Source of the DNA: Amoebidium appalachense
Lineage: Eukaryota; Ichthyosporea
NCBI GenBank assembly: GCA_963693365.1
Contig: CAVNZM010000003.1
Span: forward strand, 2,232,001-2,296,000
Direction of reading: 5' to 3'
Length of the DNA stretch: 64,000 nt
The first letter of the stretch is position 1; the number at the start of each line of letters is the position of its first letter. Positions 25,380-37,292 of the stretch are shown one piece after another. Under the pieces are notes generated by a model. It was not told the origin of the DNA. It searched no databases and saw only the letters and a list, made by a program, of their open reading frames with translations. The position numbers and the translations under genes are program-made.

Positions 25380-26210
25380 AGATCCGGGCGCAGGCATTTA
25401 CACGGGACTGCAGCCACCAGGAGATTGAGCCCGTGATCCAGCGCATCTCTGCCACCACGGCGGCGCTCAACAGCAAGGGCCCGGCCTTCTTCTACACAGA
25501 TCGGTGCTGCCAAGACCGGGCGTTTGTTGAGCGCATGTTTCCAACCCTAGCCCGGCCAAAATGCCCCGTCCGTCTGAACGAGGCTGCGCTGGTAAGCGTG
25601 ACGGACGGTCTGCCTGGGCTGGAGCTGCCGGCCAACTACCCTAAGCCGGTGTACACCGACTGCCAGGGGGCGGTGGTGGCTACAGCGGCCATTCGTGCCG
25701 ACCTGGAGGGGCAGCAGCACCGCGTGGTGGGGCTGGACTGCGAGTGGGTCTATCGGGTGGGCCAGGCGCGGTCCAAGGTTTGCACGCTGCAGATTGCCAC
25801 CGCACGGGCCGTGTACATCTTCCACTTGGCACGCATGGGCCCCAACCACAGCCCGCCCGCGCGGCTGGTGGACGAGCTGATTGCGCTGCTTAGGGACCCC
25901 AGCATCATCAAGGTGGGCAAGCAGATCGGCACGGACTCGGCCCACCTCAACAAGGACTACGGCACCCCTGTGGCCAGCTATCTGGAGCTGGGCCGGTTCT
26001 GCTATGCCCGTGCAGCTATCACCTCTGCGGCCCGGGGCTTGGCCGACATCACTGCCCAGGTCATAGGCAAGAAGCTGCCCAAGCCGGCACTTGTTCGATG
26101 CTCCAACTGGCACGAGCCGCTATCAGAGGTGCAGGCCACCTACGCTGCCCTTGATGCATATGCGTCCCTGCAGGTCTACTCGGCCGTGGTCGATAGGCCA
26201 AACCTGTCAG

Positions 26211-26306
26211 GTGTGTATCCCACCTGCTTTTTGCCCCAGTGCTTATGTGCTTATGCCAGATATAGAAAGATTGTGGGCCCCCCAGAGGGAGAGGGGAGGG
26301 GGAGGG

Positions 26307-26343
<37 letters not shown>

Positions 26344-26440
26344 GGCTGACCACATGGGCCAGTGTTCCAGTTGTGTTATGCTGGGTGTCGGGTGGCTATC
26401 AAAGGAGGGGGTGATTGGTGGTGGTGGTGGTGGTGGTGGT

Positions 26441-26473
<33 letters not shown>

Positions 26474-26670
26474 CTATAGCACTGTTAACACGTGCAAGTG
26501 CCACACAAGCTGGGCACTGGGAGAGGGGGGGGGGGGAGGGAGAAGGGGGGGGGGGGGGGGGGGGAAGGGGGTTGCTAAGGAATATGCATTTGATTTTTGT
26601 GGAGCGAAGAGAAAAACGTTGGTGCTGTGGCTTTTTGGCTGAGTTTTTTGCTTCCCTCTATGACATGCAG
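26211..26670. repeat. Transposase intron 3 with G/GGT tracts
   Basis: GT-AG phase-1 intron containing three G tracts and a (GGT)n. Confidence 0.75.
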
Positions 26671-27311
26671 CGCGGCTTCATGCAAAGGCACTCGGTGAAG
26701 GGGTTGAGATTGTGCCCCGGCGGGGCCCACATGCTGCAGCAGCCACCGGGGTGGTGCTGGCTGTGCAGCCGGAGCGCTGGGGGGGCATGAAGGTGGGCAA
26801 GAAGCATGCAGTGGTGCGGGTGGATCAGGTGCTGTCGCCGGCCATGCAGGTGCCCTTTGGCCCCGACAAGGGCAAGACCCTGGGAGAGCTGGGCCCGCCG
26901 CCCTTTGAGCTGATGGTGCACCTGCAGTGGCTACGGCCCATTCAGCCCCCACCGGACCCAGGTGCCGAGGTGCCGGTGGTCCCTGACCCAGCCCCTCCCC
27001 CTGCCAGTCCTCCCCCTGCCGAGCAGCAGCAACCCCTTGCCGGCCCACAGGCACCCCCCCAGGACCCCCAGGCAGCCCCGGGGGGCCTTGAGGCAGCCCC
27101 AGGGGGACCCGAGGCAGCTCCCAGAGAGGGCATGTTGGGCCAGGCACCGCCTGGGGAGGTGGTGTGGCAGACTGTGCTGAATGACGCCTTCCACTCCATT
27201 GCAAACACGGCGGACGGCACGTACAAGTCACACCCCCGCAGGGCTGAGTACGCACGCGCACTCAGCGAGGCAATATTTGTGTGGAATGAAGAGGATTACG
27301 GACATGTGAAG

Positions 27312-27517
27312 GTGCCCCCCCCCCTCCCCCCCCCCCCCAAAATAAAAAATAAAAAATAAAAATAAAAAAAACGGCAACAACAACATGCGTGACTGACGCG
27401 CACACACACATACACTCGTTAGCACACACTCACCATTCCACCCACAACCATGCACACCTTCGACAAAACTTCTGAGGGAAGAGAGAGAGCCTGAGCCTCA
27501 GAGAGAGGGGGGGGGAA

Positions 27518-27564
<47 letters not shown>

Positions 27565-27776
27565 GGGGGGGGAGGAGAGTGGGGGTTATTCATATGCCTA
27601 GAGAGAAATAATGTAGGGTTGTGGGGGGAAATAGCCACATGCATTTTTTACTTGTGTTGGGGGAGAAGATGGGGGGGGTGGAGGGGAGGGGTCCTACAAT
27701 AACGGCAGGTATCAAAGTCTACCAAACCCAAATTGCAGTGTGCGTAGTAAATTAATATTGGCATCCTGCCTCACAG
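27312..27776. repeat. Transposase intron 4, C tract at donor, G tract inside
   Basis: GT-AG phase-0 intron. A C tract starts right at the donor, and a G tract of about 80 bases follows at 27508-27585. Confidence 0.75.
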
Positions 27777-27983
27777 GGGGTGCTGGAGCAGAAGGGCATC
27801 GACATTGAAACCGAGCTCAAGGGCGGCGACCTGAGCTACTTCATGGAGCGCATCCGGCGGGTTATTCCCGACCCATACACGCTGGTCTCGCGGCTGGTGG
27901 AGTTCAAAAACACCTACAAGGATGTGCCGCCCGGACCGGATGGCAAGCCTCTGTTCAAGAAGGATGGCTTTGAAAGACTCGAG

Positions 27984-28150
27984 GCAACATCCCCCCCCCC
28001 CCCCCCCTCCCCCTGCAGGCGCCCAACAACTCCACCACCACAGAAAAGATTCTTCGCTTATTTGTCATCCTTGGTTCATCTGCACACACACGCACACCCT
28101 AGCCTCCCCCCCCCCCCCCCCCCCCCCCCCCCCAAACATACACACACACA

Positions 28151-28205
<55 letters not shown>

Positions 28206-28277
28206 CCCGCACGGCCCTTGCTGCCTAGCCAGTTGTTTTTTGCCTTTCCCTGCTCGTTTTTTTCCTTAGCAACCCCA

Positions 28278-28324
<47 letters not shown>

Positions 28325-28392
28325 ACACATACACACACACTACCACCACCACCACCCACCCATCTCTCTGATGTTTGCTTGTGCCCCCACAG
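27984..28392. repeat. Transposase intron 5, C, CA and GA tracts
   Basis: Proposed GC-AG phase-0 intron. Joining its ends places GFERLE directly before SLLEHAQNGCLSDP, which matches the family pattern. Contains C runs, (CA)n and (GA)n. Confidence 0.6.
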
Positions 28393-29992
28393 TCGCTGCT
28401 CGAACACGCCCAAAATGGCTGTCTGTCGGACCCCCCCGGCCTGCCCCTCTACTACGAGACCACTGCCGACGCAGATGGGCTCATGCGCTACCGCTGCATC
28501 CGGGGCACCAACGAGGTGGAGGGGGCAGTGCACAACCCCCTGGCCACCCACTTTGGGGCCACACGCATGTCGCTGCGCCTGCTGGACGCCACCATGTCCA
28601 ATAGGCGCCACCGCCACAACCTGCGTGCACACTACCGCAACCGCCTGGGCCAGGCATCGGGGCCCCCCCACTACAGCCCCTGGATTGTTGACGACATGGA
28701 GGCACTGGCGCTGATGCTGTACGGCCATCACCTCGACCCCCAGTGGGTACCCGTAGGCTGCTACAAGCTACCGGAGGAGTACTTCAACTTTGCCCCGCTC
28801 TCCTGTGTGGCCAATGCCCCGGCGCAGGAGCCAGTTGCGGTGCCCGCACCCCCACCTCCGTCTGATAACATCGAGCCTGCAGCCAATGGCGTGATGGGCG
28901 GGCCAGAGGACTGTGAGGTCGAGGAGGGTGACGGTGCTGCCATGGGGGGGGGGCAACCAGGTGGCGCGTGGTGCACCACAGCCGGACCCTGCACTGAGGG
29001 GCGACTACAAGTTCCTGGCGCAGAAGCAACATGTGGCCATCCCCTTCCTTCCGGTGCTTACCCCTCAGGAGCGCAAGCTATTCAGCACGCTGCTCCTGGG
29101 CACCTACAAGGCACATGCAAAGCCCAACGGCCAGCTGTTCGAGGCTTTGGCCCAAGACTTCAACAAGGCTGCCTCTGTGGCTGGGGGAATCTACATGAAG
29201 GATGCGGCCTACATCAAGAAGCATTTCGACAAGTGGAAGACCTGGCAGACGGCACATGCACAGCGCTCCACACACGAGGGCCTGGCAGATCACCGCAAGC
29301 GTATGCGCGAGGAGAGGGCAGACGCTGTGCCAGCAACCATACGGCCTGCCCCCTTGCCACCCCTCCCTGTTCCAGACGGTGTCGATGCAGGGGCGCAGCG
29401 TGAGCGGCCCTTGCCCATGCTAGTGGGCAAAAAGCATCGCAACATTGGCCCTGAGGGGCCCCTGCAGATGGATTTGCCGGTGCCCCCTCCTATGCAGCCA
29501 CCCCAGAGAGCCCCCAAGACCTGCAAGACGTGTGGCCGCCAGGGCAAGGGCTGCCCCGGCTCCAATCGGGCCAAGAGCTGCCCACGTTGGGTTGCAGCCA
29601 ATCAGGATGCCATGCCACCAGCACCCGCGCTTGACATGCAGCAGGGCCATGTGCCGCACATGCCCCCTGCACCCCATCCAGGCCCGCACCACCCACATGG
29701 CTGGCCCCCACCGTGGGGCATCATGCCGCCTCAGCCCGGCCCTGCCTTCCCCATGCCTGGGCTACTGCCGCAGCACGGTCCCCATCCTTACTTGGGCCAT
29801 GTGGGCCAGCCCTCGGCTGGTGGGCAGTTCCCACCCCCTTCTCGTGCATCTGCTGTGCTGGGCCTGGCGTTGCCACCTGCTGGAGAGACGCAGCTGCAAT
29901 GGCACGATCGAAAGCAAAGTAATCGTGGCCGCAAGTCTGCAGGCAGCCAATCAGGATCTCAGAGTAGTCAGAGTAGCCAAACTAGTGTCTAA

Positions 29993-30431
29993 TATTGGAA
30001 TGTACACCAATGTAACGGATCTCATATGTGTTGTAGTGCTTCAAGTTATACCTGTTCTTCGTACAGTCATGTTAGGGGGGAGGGGGGGGGGGGGGGGGGG
30101 GGGGGGGCTAGCTTTCATTCCGAAGTTTACTGTAAAGAATTAAAATTTAGAATCTGAGTAATAGTACAGAGCCTTTGCACTTTTCTCTGTTTGTTAGGAA
30201 TTCTTTGTGATCGAGAGTATGGTGTGTTAGACTATTGGTGTTAATGTGTCCTGGAAGGTGTATAATGTCTGCTGGCCGTAGTCAGTATCTATTTTTAGGT
30301 ATATAGTATATTTTTAAATGTTGGCCGCTGGCCAATAAATAGCAAATAATAAACACACGATAAAGTCAACAGCGTGCCAAAAAACTAATCCCCAGCGAGC
30401 GCACCCAGTGATGTGTGTGTGTGTGTGTGTG

Positions 30432-30502
<71 letters not shown>

Positions 30503-31815
30503 CGCGCGCGTGCGTGCGTGTGTGTGTGTGTGTGTGCGTGCGTGCGTGCGTGTGTGCGTGTGTGCGTGTGTGCGTGTGTGCGTGTGTGTGTGTGAGTGTG
30601 TGTGTGTGTGTGTGTATGTGTGGTGTGGTGTGTGCGCGGCTTGTACATATGTACGTGTTCATGTGCACCTGTGTCGGACCTACGAAGTACATGAAAGTAA
30701 ATTTTGACAGCATCGATCTGCCGGTGTGTATGTGTATGTGTGCCAGTGCAGCAGGTGTGCCTTGTAACTGATAGCTTCGCATTTTACGTGTGTGTATATA
30801 TAGTAGTACGCATAGACACTTGCTGATCATTCGGATCGACATTAATATTTAATCTGTCGGTCCTCGGTTTTTTGAGTGAATGATGATCAAGTGTAAGAGC
30901 ATTCACTTGGCAAGTATTAATGTTGCAGAGGCTAGCTGCAGCTGCAAGCGTCGGATGCACACTGACAATTGTCTTTTCAGCGAGTCTAACCTGCAGGCAG
31001 CAGCTGCACACATATAGGGTTGTTATCTTGCGGCACATGCACGGTGATCATTTCAGAGTAATAGAGTTCAGAGCAATGAAAATAATGAAAATAACTAAAC
31101 TTTGTGACTACTTTAAAGTTGCTGAGATCATACGTGGTGCAAGCTGCACTATGAACACATGTATAGTGCTAGTAATTAATACATTTTTGTTGCCTTCTGC
31201 AGGGTTATCGTAGCTACGTCACGGCCTGCACTCAGGGGGGGAGGGGGGGGGGAGAGGGGGATGATTCGAAGGGGGTATAAATAAGAACATGCACCTAAAG
31301 GTCTTTCCCGTGGATCCTCCCCCCCTCCCCCCCCCACCTCTCCCTCCCCCGGGGCCCCATACTATGATATCTAGGCCCAATATTATATGCCCCTTCCCCC
31401 CCCCCCCCCCCCCCCTCCTCTCCGGATCCCCGGACCCCACTTCCCTACCCGGAGGCTCAAGAGCTCCCCCCTCTCCCCCTCTCCCCCCCCCCCCCCCCCC
31501 CCAAGGCTTACGGGGGCCCTTCTTCATCGAGGGGGAGGGGGTGGGGGTGGGGGGGGGTGGGGGGAGGGGGTGGGGGGAGGGAAGTGGAAGGCGGGGGTGG
31601 ATGCATGTCAGCCTAGGTGAATTCAATTGTTTAACTCCAGTGTGCAGGACTGGTCTGAAGGCTTAAGAAAACAACGAGGAAATGGGGTCCAGTGGAGGTG
31701 GTGGTGGTGTTCTGTGTGTGTGTGTACACGTGCACGTATGTGTGTGGTTTTTTTAAGGGGTGAGTGGTGGTGGTGGTGGTGGTGGTGGTCACCGTGGTGG
31801 TGGTGTGTGTGTCTG

Positions 31816-31881
<66 letters not shown>

Positions 31882-32759
31882 TAGAAAGAAAAACTGCTCG
31901 TGGGTCACTGTTTTTCGTCACTGTATTTGTAACGGGCCGCTCATATTTATATAACTACTTTAATTTAAGTACACGTGTTCATTATCATATACGATGGCCA
32001 AATATAGAAATTTTGGCGTCGAAGTTCTTGGAGCTAAAAAAACGTTTAAAAGGGGGAAATAATAGCTTGGCCCCAAATTTACCTTGCCGTTTTTAGCGAA
32101 TGTATTTTTTATTCATGAGTTCTAGTGATTCAGTGAGTGCACGTGCCTGCCTCAGGCTGATCATGACAACTGCAACACACCATTCCTACATGGATATCAA
32201 CCAAAAGAAAATAGTATATACTGTGGTGGTCTCCTAAACCTTGTGCGGCATGCGCATACATGATATTACAGTGACGCATGTGCATATTATTGTTCTGTAC
32301 ACCGGAGTGTGCCGGTGCACGTGGCTGTTTTGTGCACATGTTACAATAGCAGCACGATCTCCCTAAACTCCATGTTTACACATCCCTCACCCTGGCTCTG
32401 CCTTGTCGGTGCTCCAAAACACACATACAAATCCCCCTAGACTCAGTGCCTGCACATGGTCGCATTCACGTGCAGGTCACGTGACACATGCGATGCCATA
32501 CTGCCGTCTACAGCAACAACCACGGCAGCATGTATACCGGCCCAGCACGAAATATACTTATCGGCAGCCCACTGAACTCGCCCATTTTCTCTTTTTCATG
32601 TATGTCCCTCCTTTTTTGTAAAATCACCCTTTTTGGCCTCCCGGTAGTGGATTTTGCAGGATTTGACTTCTTTGAGGTCCAAAAACCTCAAATTTTCCCC
32701 GGCGGGGCCGGGGAGGGAGAATTCAAAAATTGCCCGCTCCTGATATGGTACCCGGGCCC
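29993..32759 (+). other. 2.7 kb non-coding 3' part of transposon copy 1
   Basis: After the stop codon come a G tract, AATAAA, a (GT)n/GC tract at 30410-30630, unique DNA, C and G tracts at 31230-31580, (GGT)n/(GT)n/G at 31697-31880, and unique DNA to the end. No frame has a recognisable domain. A perfect 8-bp-stem hairpin (TTTGAGGT ... ACCTCAAA) lies near 32670-32693, shortly before the right inverted repeat. The whole stretch is kept in all three copies, so it moves with the element. Confidence 0.6.
30334..30339 (+). promoter_or_regulatory. Polyadenylation signal AATAAA, copy 1
   Basis: About 340 bases after the transposase stop, in the sequence GGCCAATAAATAG. Confidence 0.6.
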
Positions 32760-33086
32760 ATTTTTGGGGGGGTGCGGCATGCCAGGAGCTACTACTAGAG
32801 AGAAGGGGGGGGTATGATTGGAGGGGGGGGTGTTCAGCTAACCTTATATGGATAAAGCAAAGTTACAAGGATTCAAGCCATTGGTTGGGCAAGACCCCTT
32901 TTGCCGAATATGGATAACAGATCATACACTGCTGTAGGCGGCGGTCAGGAATTGGCGCGCTCTTTACTGGTCACAACCAGTCCGGGAAGGCCATGAGCAG
33001 CATTGCCGAGCACACTGGAATACGGGAATGTTTGCGGTAACGTAGTCGCACTAGGGGGGCAGGGGGCCAGGCCCCAAGTGTTTAAA

Positions 33087-34433
33087 ATGAAGCCAGGCTG
33101 CCCTAAGGGCACAACACAGCGCCCTGGGCATAAAACAGGCGGAGCTAGGGAGGGAGCTGGGCGCAAAAAAAAAGATGCTGCATTTGTTCAGCCTTTAGCG
33201 AACTTTGCAGGTTTTGGGACGGCAAACAAAGCTGTTTTGCAGGAACTAAACGTAAACGTACAACCCGAACAGCCCCCTCTATCTAAGGCCGCCGACATAA
33301 GGGCCCGTGTAGTTGAGGCAGGTAGCGTCCATTCGTTACCAAGAGAAATGGATCGGGCCCCTGCTCCACACCCACCAGACATACAGGTGCAACCCGACGA
33401 GGAACCTTTGCTAAATGCAGCAGCAGATGCGTACCGGGTAGACGAGGATGAAGGGGAGGAAGAGGGAGAAGATAATACGGACGGGGATGACGGTGGAGAG
33501 GAGTTTTCTGACGCGGCGGGCGAAACAATCAAGTCGCACCTGCACACAGTGAAAGAGAGTCTCAAAGATGAGAAGACGCCTGTGGGGTGGCATCTTCCAC
33601 CTCCCATTATAGGCTTTAAATTTGGGGGCGATCCAGCGCCTTTCTACAAGGTGGTGCCGTGCCCCTTCGATGATCACTACGTGGACCCCCACAACCACCC
33701 CAACCCACACCGTACTTCTCGCAATGGGTTCATGAGCAACCCCGTAGGACGGCGTGTTATCGACTTTGACAGCTGCTACTACATTATCACGGCCCGGTAC
33801 TTTTGTGACACATGCAAAAAAAACTTTGCCGGCACAAACCCCCAGACAATTAAACGCCTTCCACTCTTCATGCGTGATCAGTTTCCGGCCTACCTTAGCC
33901 ACCGCAGTGGGCTCGACCTAAAGGTGGTAACATTGTTGCGTGCACTGGCAGACAAAGGTGTGGGCCCAAACGCCTTTGCCACCCTCCTCTCGGAGCTCCA
34001 CAAGCAGCGATACGACGAGCAGCGGCTCCTGTATTACTCGAGGGCGCTGCATTGGACCAAGTATGAACTCAAAAAGCGTAACGATTTCCGCCCCCACGAC
34101 CAGCGCCTGACAGAACTTCCCCCAGAGGAGCAGGCGGCTAAGTTCTCGGCGTTTGGTGACAAAAATGGTTACGCTGGACATGTGCCTTCAGGCAAGTGTG
34201 CACTGCATTTTGGGTGTGTAAATGGTCCCCATTGTTTTGTATGCACGTGCTTGGGCATTTTTTGGGTTGGCTTGGTAGGGTTTTGTTTTATTATTTTTTA
34301 TTTTTTTTTTTAGGGGGGGGGGGGGACTTGGAAATGGGTTTTGGAAGTGTGGTCAATAAGTTTCTATTATGGTGGTGGTGGATGTGTGGTGGTGGATGTG
34401 CGCCTGTGAGTGTGCGTGTACTTGTGGGTCCGT

Positions 34434-34486
<53 letters not shown>

Positions 34487-34560
34487 GGGGGGACATGGTG
34501 ATGGATTAGGTGGTGGTGGTGGCAATCAGTCATGGTGGTGGTGGTGGTGGTGGTGGTGGT

Positions 34561-34591
<31 letters not shown>

Positions 34592-34737
34592 GGGCAGAGG
34601 GATCATCAGAGGGGTGAAAGCATAACGGTCCATGTACCAGTGAGTGTGCTTGGGAAATCGTGGAGAACTGTTATGCCTGAAATTAGATGGTGGGTGTGCG
34701 CATGTGTGTCTGTGTGTGTTGGGGGAAAGGAGGTGGA

Positions 34738-34796
<59 letters not shown>

Positions 34797-34982
34797 GGGC
34801 ACATGGTGGTAGACTGGATCTTGGTGGCGGTACTTAATGGTTATTATAGTAGTGGCAGGAGGGTGTGGGGGGAAGGGCAAACGGACGTGCAGGGGACAAA
34901 CTGCAGATGGGGCACAAAGGGGAAAGAAGGTGAAAGTTGGTGCAATGACTTGGAGGGTTTGCGCGCGCCGGGAGGCGGGGGG

Positions 34983-35016
<34 letters not shown>

Positions 35017-35442
35017 AACGGCCGGAGATGGGTGTGTAGCGTTTTTGAGATGGGAAAAGCCATACAGACTTACGAAAATACAGAGAGGTGAGATGAACAC
35101 GAGGGACTAGAGGGAATGGGGGGGATGGTCCTGATGGGAGGGTGGTGGAGTTCTAACAGTACTTGGGGTTCAGGCAAATACCTGAGTGCCGTGTATACTG
35201 AGTTCAGCGACCGCACGGCAAAGTACCAGAGCCTGGACACGCAGCTCAAGCCCGTAAACAACGTGCTCAAGGCCGACCACACCTTCCAAATTGGGAAGCT
35301 CACCGGCATCAATGGGGAGCCTCTGTACCGAGGCCTATGGACTTGTGTAAACGAGCTTGGCGGTGTGTGGTCCCTCCTCTTCTCCCCCCTCCCCCCACTC
35401 TCCCCCAGGCCCCCTTCCCCCCTCCCCCCCCCCCACACACCC

Positions 35443-35473
<31 letters not shown>

Positions 35474-35707
35474 ACGCCCCCCCCTCCCCCCCCCCTCCCC
35501 CCCCTCCCCCCTCTAGGGCCTTTAAATCTCTTAGGCTCCACATTTAATGAGGTGGCACACTGTGAGTAGAGGTTTGTAGTATGTGGGTTTTGGGGACAAT
35601 TCTTGCCCTGTCGAGCAAAAACTAGGAAGCTCCAGATATGTGTGTATGTGTTTTTGCTGGGTAGAGATTGGGGTGGGCTGGGGTGGAGCTTTCTTTTGGC
35701 GGGGAAT

Positions 35708-35763
<56 letters not shown>

Positions 35764-37258
35764 AGCTTCTGCCAAGCAGAATGGGAGTAGGGGCCAGTGA
35801 TTGCAAGGGATGCAGGGGGGGGGGGGGGGGGGGGGAGAGACACCACCGTCGGGGTTGAAGGTAGAGAGGGCAAGAGGCCCGGGGTGGGGTGGGGTGGGGG
35901 GGGGGGGGGGGGGACAGTAGGTGCCATATGGAGGGCTGTCCCATGGTTTGGGGGGAGGGGGAGTGGGGAAGGATCGTGGGCACATGGGTTTGGGGGGAAG
36001 GCAGAGAGGGGGAAAGGATTGTGATCACAAGGGTTTAGGGGGAGGAAGGGGGAAGGATTGTAGGTACATGGGTTTAGGGGGGAGGGGGGGGGGGGAAGAT
36101 TTTGGGGGAAAGGGAGGCCTGGGGAAAGTATGTGGGCACATGGGTTTGGGGGGAAGGAGGGGGAAGGGTTTTGGGGGAGAGGGAGGGGAAAGTATGTGGG
36201 CACATGGGTTTGGGGGGAGGGAGGGGGAAAGGATTGTGTGGGCACTGAAGTCTCGTGAAGGGCCATGTGGTAAGGGAAGCTAGAACATGCATGGCCGCTC
36301 GGAGATGCCCTCTCACACAGTGCGGCACCCCAGAGATCCGGGCGCAGGCATTTACACGGGACTGCAGCCACCAGGAGATTGAGCCCGTGATCCAGCGCAT
36401 CTCTGCCACCACGGCGGCGCTCAACAGCAAGGGCCCGGCCTTCTTCTACACAGATCGGTGCTGCCAAGACCGGGCGTTTGTTGAGCGCATGTTTCCAACC
36501 CTAGCCCGGCCAAAATGCCCCGTCCGTCTGAACGAGGCTGCGCTGGTAAGCGTGACGGACGGTCTGCCTGGGCTGGAGCTGCCGGCCAACTACCCTAAGC
36601 CGGTGTACACCGACTGCCAGGGGGCGGTGGTGGCTACAGCGGCCATTCGTGCCGACCTGGAGGGGCAGCAGCACCGCGTGGTGGGGCTGGACTGCGAGTG
36701 GGTCTATCGGGTGGGCCAGGCGCGGTCCAAGGTTTGCACGCTGCAGATTGCCACCGCACGGGCCGTGTACATCTTCCACTTGGCACGCATGGGCCCCAAC
36801 CACAGCCCGCCCGCGCGGCTGGTGGACGAGCTGATTGCGCTGCTTAGGGACCCCAGCATCATCAAGGTGGGCAAGCAGATCGGCACGGACTCGGCCCACC
36901 TCAACAAGGACTACGGCACCCCTGTGGCCAGCTATCTGGAGCTGGGCCGGTTCTGCTATGCCCGTGCAGCTATCACCTCTGCGGCCCGGGGCTTGGCCGA
37001 CATCACTGCCCAGGTCATAGGCAAGAAGCTGCCCAAGCCGGCACTTGTTCGATGCTCCAACTGGCACGAGCCGCTATCAGAGGTGCAGGCCACCTACGCT
37101 GCCCTTGATGCATATGCGTCCCTGCAGGTCTACTCGGCCGTGGTCGATAGGCCAAACCTGTCAGGTGTGTATCCCACCTGCTTTTTGCCCCAGTGCTTAT
37201 GTGCTTATGCCAGATATAGAAAGATTGTGGGCCCCCCAGAGGAGAGGGGGAGGGGGAG

Positions 37259-37292
<34 letters not shown>

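Larger units (their letters stand above)
22130..29992 (+). pseudogene. DDE transposase with DEDDy exonuclease, copy 1, one frameshift
   Basis: Six exons fit by phase: 22130-23234, 24211-24399, 25380-26210, 26671-27311, 27777-27983 and 28393-29992. Introns 1 and 5 appear to start with GC (AG|GCAAGT, GAG|GCAACA). The unshifted product would have about 1523 residues. Residues 1-30 are basic and Gly/Pro-rich (GAGRKKK). There is an acidic stretch at about 125-145, then a DUF6729-like region at about 170-330 with CDTC. The DDE core has Asp403 (ADHTFQIGK), Asp472 (FFYTDRCCQ) and Glu1034 (RGTNEVEG). A DEDDy exonuclease lies between them: Asp551/Glu553 (LDCEW), Asp617, Tyr686 and Asp690 (YAALDAY). Then come a Pro-rich linker, a Myb-like region at about 1205-1275 and a Cys motif near 1368. 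In this copy a run of 10 G at about 28944-28953 (9 in the other copies) shifts the frame; the tail continues in another frame to TAA at 29990. It may be a homopolymer sequencing error. Confidence 0.8.
21810..32759 (+). mobile_element. 10.95 kb DDE/exonuclease DNA transposon, copy 1
   Basis: The terminal 24 bases at 21810-21833 and the reverse complement of 32736-32759 agree at 15 of 24 positions by my alignment, including the inner CAGGAGC, so they are imperfect terminal inverted repeats. ATTTTT lies at both edges (21804-21809 and 32760-32765). The element carries one spliced transposase gene on the plus strand, about 320 bp of 5' leader and a 2.7 kb 3' non-coding part. Copies 2 and 3 follow directly, differing mainly in microsatellite lengths. 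Confidence 0.8.

Noticed and set aside
26575-27261. 228-codon minus-strand frame in the transposon (also in copies 2 and 3)
   Set aside because: It is exactly antisense to transposase exon 4, which has the recognisable, phase-consistent protein. GC-rich exons leave open antisense frames.
28017-28110. Possible extra exon beginning APNNSTTTEKIL
   Set aside because: It has no good donor. Direct joining of 27983 to 28393 gives a better continuation (GFERLE to SLLEHAQNGCLSDP). It remains possible but is less likely.
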